Of a stretch of 64,000 nt of DNA, positions 1 through 8,242 are shown piece after piece. Numbering within the stretch: position 1 is the stretch's first letter; the number at the start of each line of letters is the position of its first letter. Under the pieces are notes generated by a model, which was not told where the DNA came from, made no database searches, and worked only from the letters and a program-made list of their open reading frames with translations. Where the stretch lies: contig NZ_JAGIPX010000020.1 of the NCBI RefSeq assembly GCF_017814945.1, positions 1 through 64,000 on the forward strand. Reading direction: 5' to 3'. The stretch is from Paraburkholderia sp. LEh10 (lineage in GTDB: Bacteria > Pseudomonadota > Gammaproteobacteria > Burkholderiales > Burkholderiaceae). Position numbers and translations under genes: made by a program.

Positions 1-24
1 GCCGCGGCAAAGAAAGTAAGTGCC

Positions 25-88
25 GCCCCGCACAGGGGCAACACCTGCGCCGCGAGGCGCTATCGCGGATGCCAGCGCCAGCGGCAAA
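25..88 (-). repeat. 64-bp dispersed repeat, copy 1
   Basis: The reverse complement of this stretch matches 8012-8075 at 61 of 64 positions without indels. It contains the core gcatccgcgatagcgcctcg followed by a GC-rich tail. It lies just downstream of the ppc stop, so it is 3'-flanking and non-coding. The open frames across it have the low-complexity look of repeat translations rather than proteins. Confidence 0.8.
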
Positions 89-139
89 AAAAAAACCGAT
101 CAGGCGTCGCAGACAGAAAAAACCGGACCAGGCGACGCC
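86..139 (-). terminator. possible ppc terminator
   Basis: On the minus strand the arms gcgtcgc (132-139) and gcgacgc (103-110) can form a stem of about 8 bp with a long loop. A run of ten T residues follows at 95-86. The stem is short and the loop long, so this is a moderate call. It sits about 40-90 bp past the ppc stop. Confidence 0.45.
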
Positions 140-178
140 CCAACAAAGAGCCGCCGCCCGCAGGGCAAGATCAAACCC

Positions 179-3100
179 TTACCCGGTATTTCTCAACCCG
201 GCCGCGATCCCATTGATCGTCAAATGAATTCCGCGCCGCACGCGCACATTCGAATCCCCCGCGCGATGGCGCTTCAAAAGCTCCACCTGCAGGTGATTCA
301 ACGGGTCGAGATACGGAAACCGGTTCTTGATCGACCGCGCGAGCAGCGGATTATCCGCGAGTCGCTCCTTATTGCCCGTGATCTCGGCGAGCACGTTCGA
401 CGTGCGCTCCCACTCGGCTACAATGCGCTCGAACACGTGCTTGCGCAGCTTCTTGTCGGTGACGAGCGCGGCATAGCGCGACGCAACCGCGAGGTCGGTC
501 TTGGCAAGCACCATGTCCATGTTGGACAGCAGGTTCGAGAAGAACGGCCACGTCTTGTGCATCTTGCGCAGCAGGTTCAAACGACGCTCGCGCTCCACGT
601 TCGATTCCGACGCATCGAGCCAGCCGGCGACGGCGCTGCCGAACCCATACCATCCCGTCAGCAGCAACCGGCATTGGCCCCATGAGAAGCCCCACGGAAT
701 CGCGCGCAGATCCTCGATCTTGCGCTGCTTCGGGTCCTGCAGCTTGCGCGACGCCGGACGGCTGCCGATGTTCAGCTCGGCGATTTCCGCAATCGGCGTC
801 GACGAGAAGAAGTAGTCCGTGAAACCCGGCGTTTCATAGACGAGCGCACGGTACGACGCCATCGCCGCGTCCGACAGCGTCTGCATCACTTCCTCGAACT
901 CGGGCAATTGCGCGGGCGCATTGCCATGCGGCAGCAGCGATGCCTCGAGCGTCGCCGCGATCACGGTCTCCAGGTTGCGGCGGCCGATCTCCGGATTGCC
1001 GAACTTGCTCGCGATCACTTCGCCCTGTTCCGTCAGCCGGATCTGGCCGTCGACGGTGCCAGGCGGCTGCGAAAGGATGGCCTGATACGTCGGGCCGCCG
1101 CCGCGTCCGACCGTGCCGCCGCGGCCGTGGAAAAGCCGCAGCGTGATGTTGCGCTCGTTGAAGAGCGACACCAGCGCCAGTTCCGCGCGATACAGCTCCC
1201 AGTTCGACGTCAGGAAGCCGCCGTCCTTGTTGCTGTCCGAATAGCCGAGCATCACTTCCTGCTCGTTGCCCTGGTGCTCGATGATGGCGTCGATGCCCGG
1301 CAGCGCGATCAGATCGCGCATGATGTGCGACGCGTTGCGCAAGTCGGGAATCGTCTCGAAGAGGGGAATCACCATCAGCCCGGCGCGCGCCGGATCGGCA
1401 GGATTGCCGAGCGTGCCCTGCAGCAGGCCCGTCTCCTTCTGCAGCAGCATCACTTCGACGAGGTCGCTCACCGTTTCCGTGTGCGAAATGATGTAGTTGC
1501 GCACGGCGCGCGCGCCGAACTTCTCGCGTGTCACGCGCGCCTCTTCGAGCACGCCGAGTTCGCTCTTGACGAGATCCGAGTACTCGACATAGGGCGAGCG
1601 CAACAGGCGCGGCTGCCCGAGTTCCGCGAGCAGCACGCGCAGCTTGTCCGCTTCGGACAGTGACGCATAGTCGCTTTCGACGCCCGCGCGCCGCAGCAGC
1701 TCCGCGATCACCGCTTCGTGGATGTCCGAGCTTTGGCGCAGGTCGATGCTCGCGAGGTGAAAGCCGAACACTTCGGCGGCGCGCGTCAGCGGCGACAGGC
1801 GCGGCGTCGCGAGCGACGCGCCGTGATGCTCGGCGAGGGAATCGATCAGCACATGCAGGTCGCGCGCGAACTCGGACGAGTCCGCGTACGGCGTCGCGCG
1901 AATCGGCGGCGCGCCGCGGCCCGCGCTGCGCACGGGCACGACGCCCTCGCCGAGGCGCACGCGCGCGCTCGCGGCAAGGCGCGTGTACATGCCGATCAGC
2001 GCGCGGCGGTAGGGTTCGTCGGTGCGGTGCGGCGAATGATCGGGCGACGCTTGCGCAAGCGCCTTCAGTTCGTCGCTTGCGCCCGCCAGCAGGTTCGACA
2101 CCGACAGCTCCGCGCCGAGCTGGTGCACCTGTTCGAGGTAATGCTCGAAGATCACGGCGGCCTGGCGCGTGATCGCGTTCTCCAGCGTCTCGCCCGTGAC
2201 GTTCGGATTGCCGTCGCGGTCGCCGCCGATCCAGCTGCCCATCTGGAAGAAGGGCGGCAGGCGCGCATCGATGCCGTGCTCGATCAGCGCTTCTTCGATA
2301 TCGGCGTAGAGCGCGGGGATCTCTTCGAGGAACGTCGCGCGGTAGTACGACAGCGCGTTGTCGATTTCATCGGCTACCGTCAGGCGGGAATCGCGGATCA
2401 TCCGTGTCTGCCACAGCGACGCCACGCGCGCGCGCAACAGCGAGTCGTTCTTCAGGCGCTCGCGCGCGGTGAGCGGCTGGTCGCGTTCCGCGAGCAGCCG
2501 CGCGATGTCGTGCTGCGCATCGAGAATGCTCTTGCGCTGCACTTCCGTCGGGTGTGCCGTGAGCACGGGAACGATCAGCGCGTCGTTGAAGAACTGCTGG
2601 AGCACGGGCGTCGCGGCCGCGTTCGCTTCGACGAGACGGTCGAGCGAATGCGCGATGGTGCCCGGCTGCGACAACGAGCCGGCGAGGTCGTGAATACGGT
2701 GCCGGCGATTGCGGTGGCGGTCTTCAGCGATGTTCGCGAGATGCGAGAAGTAGCTGAACGCGCGCACCACGCTCACCGTCTGCTCCGGGGACAGCGCGCG
2801 CAGCTTCTTGTCGAGCGTCTGCGCGGCGACGCTGTCGTCCTCGCGCCGAAAGCGCACGGCCGTCTGACGAATCGCCTCGACCACCTCGAACACTTCGTCG
2901 CCTTCCTGCTCGCGCACCACGTCACCGAGCAGCCGCCCCAGATAACGGATGTCCTCGAAAAGCGGCTGGTCCTTGTCCTCGCGCGTGCGGGCGCTGTCCT
3001 TCAGCGCGCCGTTCTTCATCGCTTGCTGCGCGGCTTCGGGCTGGCCGTCGCCGTCACCCCTGATGCGTTTCGAAGCGCCGTTGATCTCCACCTTGGGCGC

Positions 3101-3283
3101 CTTGGCCGCTTTGGTCGTGGCGGCCTTGGTCTTCGTGGATTTGCCGGTTTTGGCGGAGTCGAGGGCTTGGGTTGCTTTCAGGGCCTTGGCGGCCTTGGCG
3201 GCGGAGGCGGCCGATGCCGTGCTGGCAGCGTCGGGCGAGGCAGTAGTGCGGCGGGCGGGGCGCGCCGATCCGGAAGACGTCAC
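179..3283 (-). CDS. ppc: phosphoenolpyruvate carboxylase
   Basis: Carboxylates phosphoenolpyruvate with bicarbonate to give oxaloacetate, an anaplerotic cytosolic reaction. The 1034-residue product has the family hallmarks: TAHPTEVQRKS with the catalytic His at residue 244, GSWIGGDRDGNP, the loop FHGRGGTVGRGGGP, GYSDSNKDGG, and a C-terminus ending in RNTG. The first ~100 residues are an Ala/Lys/Thr-rich, probably disordered extension absent from the ~880-residue enterobacterial enzyme. The GTG start at 3283 is preceded by GAGGA at good spacing. It is divergent from hemC. Function is certain; the role of the N-terminal tail is unknown. Confidence 0.97.
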   Translation of the reverse strand: MTSSGSARPARRTTASPDAASTASAASAAKAAKALKATQALDSAKTGKSTKTKAATTKAAKAPKVEINGASKRIRGDGDGQPEAAQQAMKNGALKDSARTREDKDQPLFEDIRYLGRLLGDVVREQEGDEVFEVVEAIRQTAVRFRREDDSVAAQTLDKKLRALSPEQTVSVVRAFSYFSHLANIAEDRHRNRRHRIHDLAGSLSQPGTIAHSLDRLVEANAAATPVLQQFFNDALIVPVLTAHPTEVQRKSILDAQHDIARLLAERDQPLTARERLKNDSLLRARVASLWQTRMIRDSRLTVADEIDNALSYYRATFLEEIPALYADIEEALIEHGIDARLPPFFQMGSWIGGDRDGNPNVTGETLENAITRQAAVIFEHYLEQVHQLGAELSVSNLLAGASDELKALAQASPDHSPHRTDEPYRRALIGMYTRLAASARVRLGEGVVPVRSAGRGAPPIRATPYADSSEFARDLHVLIDSLAEHHGASLATPRLSPLTRAAEVFGFHLASIDLRQSSDIHEAVIAELLRRAGVESDYASLSEADKLRVLLAELGQPRLLRSPYVEYSDLVKSELGVLEEARVTREKFGARAVRNYIISHTETVSDLVEVMLLQKETGLLQGTLGNPADPARAGLMVIPLFETIPDLRNASHIMRDLIALPGIDAIIEHQGNEQEVMLGYSDSNKDGGFLTSNWELYRAELALVSLFNERNITLRLFHGRGGTVGRGGGPTYQAILSQPPGTVDGQIRLTEQGEVIASKFGNPEIGRRNLETVIAATLEASLLPHGNAPAQLPEFEEVMQTLSDAAMASYRALVYETPGFTDYFFSSTPIAEIAELNIGSRPASRKLQDPKQRKIEDLRAIPWGFSWGQCRLLLTGWYGFGSAVAGWLDASESNVERERRLNLLRKMHKTWPFFSNLLSNMDMVLAKTDLAVASRYAALVTDKKLRKHVFERIVAEWERTSNVLAEITGNKERLADNPLLARSIKNRFPYLDPLNHLQVELLKRHRAGDSNVRVRRGIHLTINGIAAGLRNTG

Positions 3284-3667
3284 GATGTTTCCTCAGGAAA
3301 AGCCAGGGTCAAGAGAATGGTGAAATGCAACTGCGGTTACTGCGGGCACTGCGGCAAACAGCCGGGCAATGAAGCAGACGCCCGGCGGCAATGCGGCGCG
3401 CGCGGCGGAGAAAGGCCGGTTGCGCGTGTTGCGCCGCATAAAATGATCGCGCATGCGGCGCATCGACGCGCGCACGACCGTGCTGGGGCTTCTGGCGGCC
3501 ACGCGGGTCACGATCGGGTCGGCTTCGGAACGGGCTGCCAGACAGACCGGGGCAGGCTCGTTTCCTCCGTCGAACTGCTTCGGCATGGCCGTGCGGCCAG
3601 CGAGAGGTTGCCAAAGCGCGTGCTAACATTGTTTGTTATTACATCCCGTCGTTCAATGACTCAAACA
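3284..3667. other. ppc-hemC divergent intergenic region
   Basis: About 380 bp between the divergent ppc and hemC starts. It must hold both promoters. The stretch just before hemC (about 3624-3650) is AT-rich compared with its surroundings, but I cannot name convincing -35/-10 pairs. The open frames crossing it read as antisense or upstream extensions. Confidence 0.5.
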
Positions 3668-4651
3668 ATGAATTCCGAGACGCTTGCGCCCACGCCGCCC
3701 GCCACGCTCGTCATCGCGTCGCGGGAAAGCCGCCTTGCGATGTGGCAGGCCGAGCACGTGCGGTGTGCGCTGCACAAATTATATCCATCTTGTGACGTAA
3801 AAATTCTCGGAATGACGACCCGCGGGGATCAGATTCTCGATCGTACGCTGTCGAAGGTCGGCGGCAAGGGACTGTTCGTGAAGGAACTGGAGAATGCGCT
3901 CGCCGACGGCCGCGCCGATCTCGCCGTGCATTCGCTGAAAGACGTGCCGATGGAGCTGCCCGAGGGCTTTGCGCTGTCGACCATCATGGAGCGCGAAGAC
4001 CCGCGCGACGCCTTCGTCTCCAACGCATACGACTCGCTTGCCGCACTGCCGCCCGGCAGCGTGGTCGGCACCTCGAGCCTGCGGCGTGAAGCGATGCTGC
4101 GCGCGCGTTATCCAGAGCTCGACGTGAAGCCGCTGCGCGGCAATCTCGATACACGGCTCGGCAAGCTCGACCGCGGCGACTACGCGGCCATCATTCTCGC
4201 CGCCGCCGGCCTCAAGCGACTTGGCCTCGGCGGGCGCATCCGGTCGCTGCTCGATCCCGCCGACAGCCTGCCCGCAGCGGGGCAAGGCGCGCTCGGCATC
4301 GAGATCCGCGCGGACCGCGCCGATCTCGCCGCGTGGCTCGCGCCGCTGCATCACGAGCACACGGCAGCCGCCGTCGAAGCCGAGCGCATGGTGTCGCGCG
4401 CGCTGGGCGGCAGCTGCGAAGTGCCGCTGGCCGCTTACGCGACGTGGCATGACGGCGCGCTGCATCTGCGCGGCATCGTCGCGACGCCCGACGGCCAGCG
4501 CGTGCTCAGCGCGCAGGCCTCCGCGCCCGCGCCGACGACGGGCGCAGCGCTCGAACTAGGCCGCGAAGTCGCGAGCCAGCTCGAAGCGCAGGGCGCAATG
4601 GACATCGTCCGCGCGCTCAGCACGGCGAGCGGCCCGGCGACCAGTACGTGA
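3668..4651 (+). CDS. hemC: hydroxymethylbilane synthase (porphobilinogen deaminase)
   Basis: Condenses four porphobilinogen units into hydroxymethylbilane in the haem pathway. The 327-residue length is normal. Visible motifs are IASRESRLAMWQAEHV near the N-terminus, GGKGLFVKELE, AVHSLKDVP, GTSSLRR and GGSCEVPLAAY, with Cys250 as the dipyrromethane cofactor attachment site. A longer open frame continues upstream antisense to ppc. I chose the ATG at 3668 because homology begins there; an in-frame ATG at 3656 is also possible. Its stop overlaps the start of the next gene, so hemC and hemDX are translationally coupled. Confidence 0.95.
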   Translation: MNSETLAPTPPATLVIASRESRLAMWQAEHVRCALHKLYPSCDVKILGMTTRGDQILDRTLSKVGGKGLFVKELENALADGRADLAVHSLKDVPMELPEGFALSTIMEREDPRDAFVSNAYDSLAALPPGSVVGTSSLRREAMLRARYPELDVKPLRGNLDTRLGKLDRGDYAAIILAAAGLKRLGLGGRIRSLLDPADSLPAAGQGALGIEIRADRADLAAWLAPLHHEHTAAAVEAERMVSRALGGSCEVPLAAYATWHDGALHLRGIVATPDGQRVLSAQASAPAPTTGAALELGREVASQLEAQGAMDIVRALSTASGPATST

Positions 4652-6711
4652 TGGCGGCCGGCTCGAACCCGACATCCGCCGATTTCCCGTCTCGCGACGG
4701 CGCAGGCTCGCCGCAGACGACGGGCTCGCGCCTCGTCGTGGTGCTGACGAGGCCGGCGGGGCAGTCCGATGGACTGGCCGGAGCGCTGCGCGACGCGGGC
4801 GTCGGCATCGTCGAATTTCCGCTGATCGAGATCGCGCCCGCCGACGACGAAGGCCCGCTGCGCGCGGCGCTGGCGTCGCTCGACAAGTACGCGCTCGTCG
4901 TGTTCGTGTCGCCGAATGCCGTCGATTACGCGTTCGCGAGCCATGACGCGATCTGGCCGCATGCGCTGCCCGTCGGTGTGGTCGGTCCGGGCAGCGTTGC
5001 TGCGCTCGCGAAGCACGGCGTCGAAGCGCCCGCGTACAACGTGATCAGCCCGCACGCGGTGGCCGACGACAACGACGGCGCGCGCTTCGACTCCGAGGCG
5101 CTCTATGCGGCGCTCGAAGCGTCGTTCGGAGAAAACGCGTTCGAACGCAAGCGCGTGCTGATCGTGCGCGGCGACGGCGGGCGCGAATGGCTCGCCGACC
5201 GTCTGCGCGAAGCGGGCGCAGAAGTCGAGACGGTCGCCGCGTACCGGCGCCTCGTGCCCGAGCCGTCGATCGGCGCATGGTCGCGCATTCACACGCTGCT
5301 GTCGGGCGAATCGAAGACGCCGCACGCGTGGCTCGTCACGAGTTCCGAGGGCGTGCGCAACCTCGGCGAACTCGCGCAAGAGCATCTGACCGCGAGCGAG
5401 CAGGCGCAACTGAAGCGCGCGATGCTCGTCGCGCCCCATCCACGCATCGCGGAAACCGCGCGGGGATTGGGTTTTGATAGCATTACGGTGTCCGGTGCGG
5501 GCGATGAACGTATCGCGCGCACGCTGTTGTCTCTCGCGGCTCCTCCCGAAGTTCAACCGGTCCAGTCCAACCCGGCACAAGAACGCATGTCTGATACCAA
5601 CGCATCCACGAACCCCACGCCGAATCCCGCGCCGCGGCCCGCCACCACGCTGCCGCCGAATCAACCCTTTACGCCCTACGAAATGCAGCAGCCCAAACGC
5701 GGCAAGGGCGCAGGACTGCTCTGGGTTGTCATCGCGCTGGTGTTCTTCGCGGCGGTCGCGGGCGGCATTGCGCTGAACCGCAGGGTCATCAAGCTCGACC
5801 AGCAGCTGTCGCACCGGCAGCAGATCAACGATGCGCAGACGGCCGAGCTGCGCGTGAAGACCGATCAGGCCGTCGCCACCGTGCGCCAGGCCGACGCGCA
5901 GCTGGCGCAGCTCGAAGGCAAGCTTGCCGATGCGCAGAACGCGCAGCAGGCGTTGCAGCAGCAGTATGCGGACCTCGCGCGCAACCGCGACGACTGGACA
6001 ATGGCCGAAGTCGGCCAGATGCTGTCCGCCGCGAGCGAGCAGTTGCAGCTGACGGGCAACACACAACTTGCACTGTTCGCGCTGCAAAGCGCCGACACGC
6101 GCCTTGCCGCGTCGGACGGCGCGCAGGTGCTGGCTGTGCGCAAGGCAATCGCGCAGGACATCGACAAGCTGAAGTCGGCGCCGTCGACGGATCTGACGGG
6201 CCTCGCGATCAAGCTCGACAACGCGATCGACCAGATCGACCAGTTGCCGCTTTCGGGCGAGGCGCCCATCGCCCACGCGACGCCGCGCGCGGCCGCGCCG
6301 AAGGACGTCGACCGGGTCGCGGCCGCGACGGGCGAGCCGAAGTGGAAGGTCTGGTGGAACCAGCTCGTGACGGGCGTCACGCAGCAGTTGACCAGCCTCG
6401 TGCAGGTGCGCCGTATCGATCACGCCGATGCGATGCTCGTGTCGCCGGATGAAGGCTACTTCGTGCGCGAGAACCTGAAGCTGCGCCTGCTGTCGGCGCG
6501 CCTCGCGCTGCTCGCGCGCAACCAGACGACCCTCAAGTCCGACCTTCATGCCGCGGACGGTGCGCTCGCGCGCTACTTCGATGCATCGTCGAAGAAGGTG
6601 CAGACGGTGCGCGATCTCGTGAAGCAGGTCGACGACAACTCGGGCGCCGTCGATGTGCCGAACCTCGACACGAGCCTGCAGGCCGTGCATCAATACCGGA
6701 ACCGGGGTTAA
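4648..6711 (+). CDS. hemDX: fused uroporphyrinogen-III synthase / HemX-like membrane protein
   Basis: The first ~290 residues are a HemD domain, which closes and inverts hydroxymethylbilane to uroporphyrinogen III (LVVVLTRPAGQ near the start, VGVVGPGS, LIVRGDGGREWLADRLR, AWLVTSSEGVRNL). A Pro-rich linker follows. Residues about 353-376 form a transmembrane helix (LLWVVIALVFFAAVAGGIAL), then a coiled-coil and HemX domain to residue 687. Such fusions are known in Burkholderiaceae. The GTG start at 4648 overlaps the hemC stop; an ATG follows directly at 4651. An in-frame ATG at 5587, in the linker, could start a separate HemX. Confidence 0.93.
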   Translation: MMAAGSNPTSADFPSRDGAGSPQTTGSRLVVVLTRPAGQSDGLAGALRDAGVGIVEFPLIEIAPADDEGPLRAALASLDKYALVVFVSPNAVDYAFASHDAIWPHALPVGVVGPGSVAALAKHGVEAPAYNVISPHAVADDNDGARFDSEALYAALEASFGENAFERKRVLIVRGDGGREWLADRLREAGAEVETVAAYRRLVPEPSIGAWSRIHTLLSGESKTPHAWLVTSSEGVRNLGELAQEHLTASEQAQLKRAMLVAPHPRIAETARGLGFDSITVSGAGDERIARTLLSLAAPPEVQPVQSNPAQERMSDTNASTNPTPNPAPRPATTLPPNQPFTPYEMQQPKRGKGAGLLWVVIALVFFAAVAGGIALNRRVIKLDQQLSHRQQINDAQTAELRVKTDQAVATVRQADAQLAQLEGKLADAQNAQQALQQQYADLARNRDDWTMAEVGQMLSAASEQLQLTGNTQLALFALQSADTRLAASDGAQVLAVRKAIAQDIDKLKSAPSTDLTGLAIKLDNAIDQIDQLPLSGEAPIAHATPRAAAPKDVDRVAAATGEPKWKVWWNQLVTGVTQQLTSLVQVRRIDHADAMLVSPDEGYFVRENLKLRLLSARLALLARNQTTLKSDLHAADGALARYFDASSKKVQTVRDLVKQVDDNSGAVDVPNLDTSLQAVHQYRNRG

Positions 6712-6713
6712 TC

Positions 6714-7904
6714 ATGGCGCTGCGTGGACTTCTCTGGCTCGCTTTCCTGTTCGCGGTCGCCGTCGTGCTCGCGATCGTCGGGCGGTTCGATACCGGCCAG
6801 GTGCTGCTCGTCTATCCGCCGTATCGCATCGACATTTCGCTGAACCTGTTCATCGTCGCGATCATCGTCGTGTTTATCGTGATGTATGCGCTGATGCGCA
6901 TCGTGCGCAACATCTGGCGCATGCCGCAGCGCGTGGCCGCGTATCGGGCGCGCCAGCGTGTCGCGAAGGCGCACTCGGCGCTGCGCGATGCGATCGCCAA
7001 TCTGTATGCGGGCCGTTTCTCGCGCGCCGAGAAGGCCGCGCGCGATTCACTCTCGAATCCTGACAACAAGGGCGCGGCGGGCCTGATCGCGGCGAACGCC
7101 GCGCACCGGATGCACGAGTACGCGCGCCGCGACGAGTATCTCGCGCAGATCGACGCACCGGACTGGCAGGACGCGCGTCTGATGGCGACGGCCGACATGC
7201 GCGCCGACGGCCGCGACGCCGATGGCGCGCTGCTCGCGCTCACCGAAATGCAGTCGCAGGGCGGCCGACGGATTCACGCGCAGCAGATCGCGCTGCGTGC
7301 GCAACAGCAGCTGAAGAACTGGAGCGAAGTGCTCAAGCTCGTGAAGACACTCGAAAAGCGCGAGGCGATTCATCCCGCCGTCGCGGTGCGGCTGCGTCAA
7401 CTGGCGGCGGAAAACCTGTTGCGCGATCGCCGGCACAACGCTGACGCGCTGCTCGAACTTTGGCATTCGCTGACGCCTGTCGAGCGCCATTCACCGCGTC
7501 TCGCCGATCTGGCCGCCGAGTTGCTGGTTGCGCTAAACCGTCCGCAGGAGGCGCGCAGGATCGTCGAGGAAGCGCTTGCGCAAAACTGGGATGCGCGCCT
7601 GTTGCGGCGTTACCCGGACACCACGGGCGGCGACGCGTTGCCGCTGATCCAGAAGGCCGAGGCGTGGCGCAAGGAGCGCCCCGACGACGCCGATCTGATG
7701 TTCGCGCTGGGCCGTTTGTGTCTGCATCAGCAGTTGTGGGGCAAGGCGCAGTCGTTCCTCGAACAGGCATTGAAGCTCGCCGACAATGAGACGCTGAAGA
7801 TCCGCTCGCACCGTGCGCTGGCTCGTCTGCATGAGCAATTGGGCGATGCGTCGAAAGCGGGCGAGCACTACCGTCAGAGCGCGCTGGCGATGAATATCGT
7901 TTGA
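6714..7904 (+). CDS. hemY: HemY-like inner-membrane TPR protein
   Basis: A 396-residue protein with two N-terminal transmembrane helices (about residues 5-22 and 43-62), a basic segment, and a helical TPR-rich C-terminal half with repeats such as LMFALGRLCLHQQLWGKAQS. This matches the HemY_N family of proteobacteria, which is encoded with hemC, hemD and hemX. It is not the unrelated Gram-positive protoporphyrinogen oxidase also called HemY. It begins two bases after the hemDX stop and so closes the operon. Its biochemical role, perhaps organising the haem enzymes at the membrane, is not settled. Confidence 0.92.
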   Translation: MALRGLLWLAFLFAVAVVLAIVGRFDTGQVLLVYPPYRIDISLNLFIVAIIVVFIVMYALMRIVRNIWRMPQRVAAYRARQRVAKAHSALRDAIANLYAGRFSRAEKAARDSLSNPDNKGAAGLIAANAAHRMHEYARRDEYLAQIDAPDWQDARLMATADMRADGRDADGALLALTEMQSQGGRRIHAQQIALRAQQQLKNWSEVLKLVKTLEKREAIHPAVAVRLRQLAAENLLRDRRHNADALLELWHSLTPVERHSPRLADLAAELLVALNRPQEARRIVEEALAQNWDARLLRRYPDTTGGDALPLIQKAEAWRKERPDDADLMFALGRLCLHQQLWGKAQSFLEQALKLADNETLKIRSHRALARLHEQLGDASKAGEHYRQSALAMNIV

Positions 7905-7970
7905 GGTTTGTTTTCGTCTGCGACGCTGGTTTTTTGCGGTTTGCGGTGGCGTTCGCGATGTGGTTTGTGA

Positions 7971-8160
7971 TTTGCCGCTGTCGCTGGTATGCGCTCGCAT
8001 CCGCGATGTTTTTTGCCGCCTTCGCTGGCATCCGCGATAGCGCCTCGCGGCGCAGGTGTTGCCCCTGTGCGGGGCAACGCCCGCGCCGGTAGGCGCATCG
8101 CGGATGCCAGCGATAGCGGCAAAGCAAACCGCATCGCGGACGCCAGCGATAGCGGCAAAA
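7971..8160. repeat. repeat cluster in the hemY-MFS convergent intergenic region
   Basis: The 338-bp gap between convergent hemY and the MFS gene holds no gene but is full of repeats. Minus-oriented units (tttgccgc..cgctgg..gcatccgcgat) lie at 7971-8007 and 8012-8040. A GC-rich inverted repeat follows at about 8041-8095 (ttgcccc/ggggcaa at its centre). Two plus-oriented units, gcatcgcgga(t/c)gccagcgat then agcggcaaa, lie at 8095-8123 and 8131-8160. The segment 8012-8075 is the second copy of the 64-bp repeat at 25-88. The symmetrical head-to-head order resembles REP/BIME elements. Confidence 0.8.
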
Positions 8161-8242
8161 ACAAACCGCATTCACGGATGCCCGCGCAGAGGCAAAGGGG
8201 CAAAAAGCAAGTCCACGCCGCCGCGCAGGCAAACCCCAAACG

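Noticed and set aside
1718..4651. One 977-residue frame containing hemC with a long N-terminal region
   Set aside because: The upstream part is antisense to ppc and non-homologous. HemC homology starts at 3668.
7874..8240. Short protein-coding frames in the repeat cluster
   Set aside because: Their content is translated repeat with repetitive residue strings on both strands. They are not considered genes.
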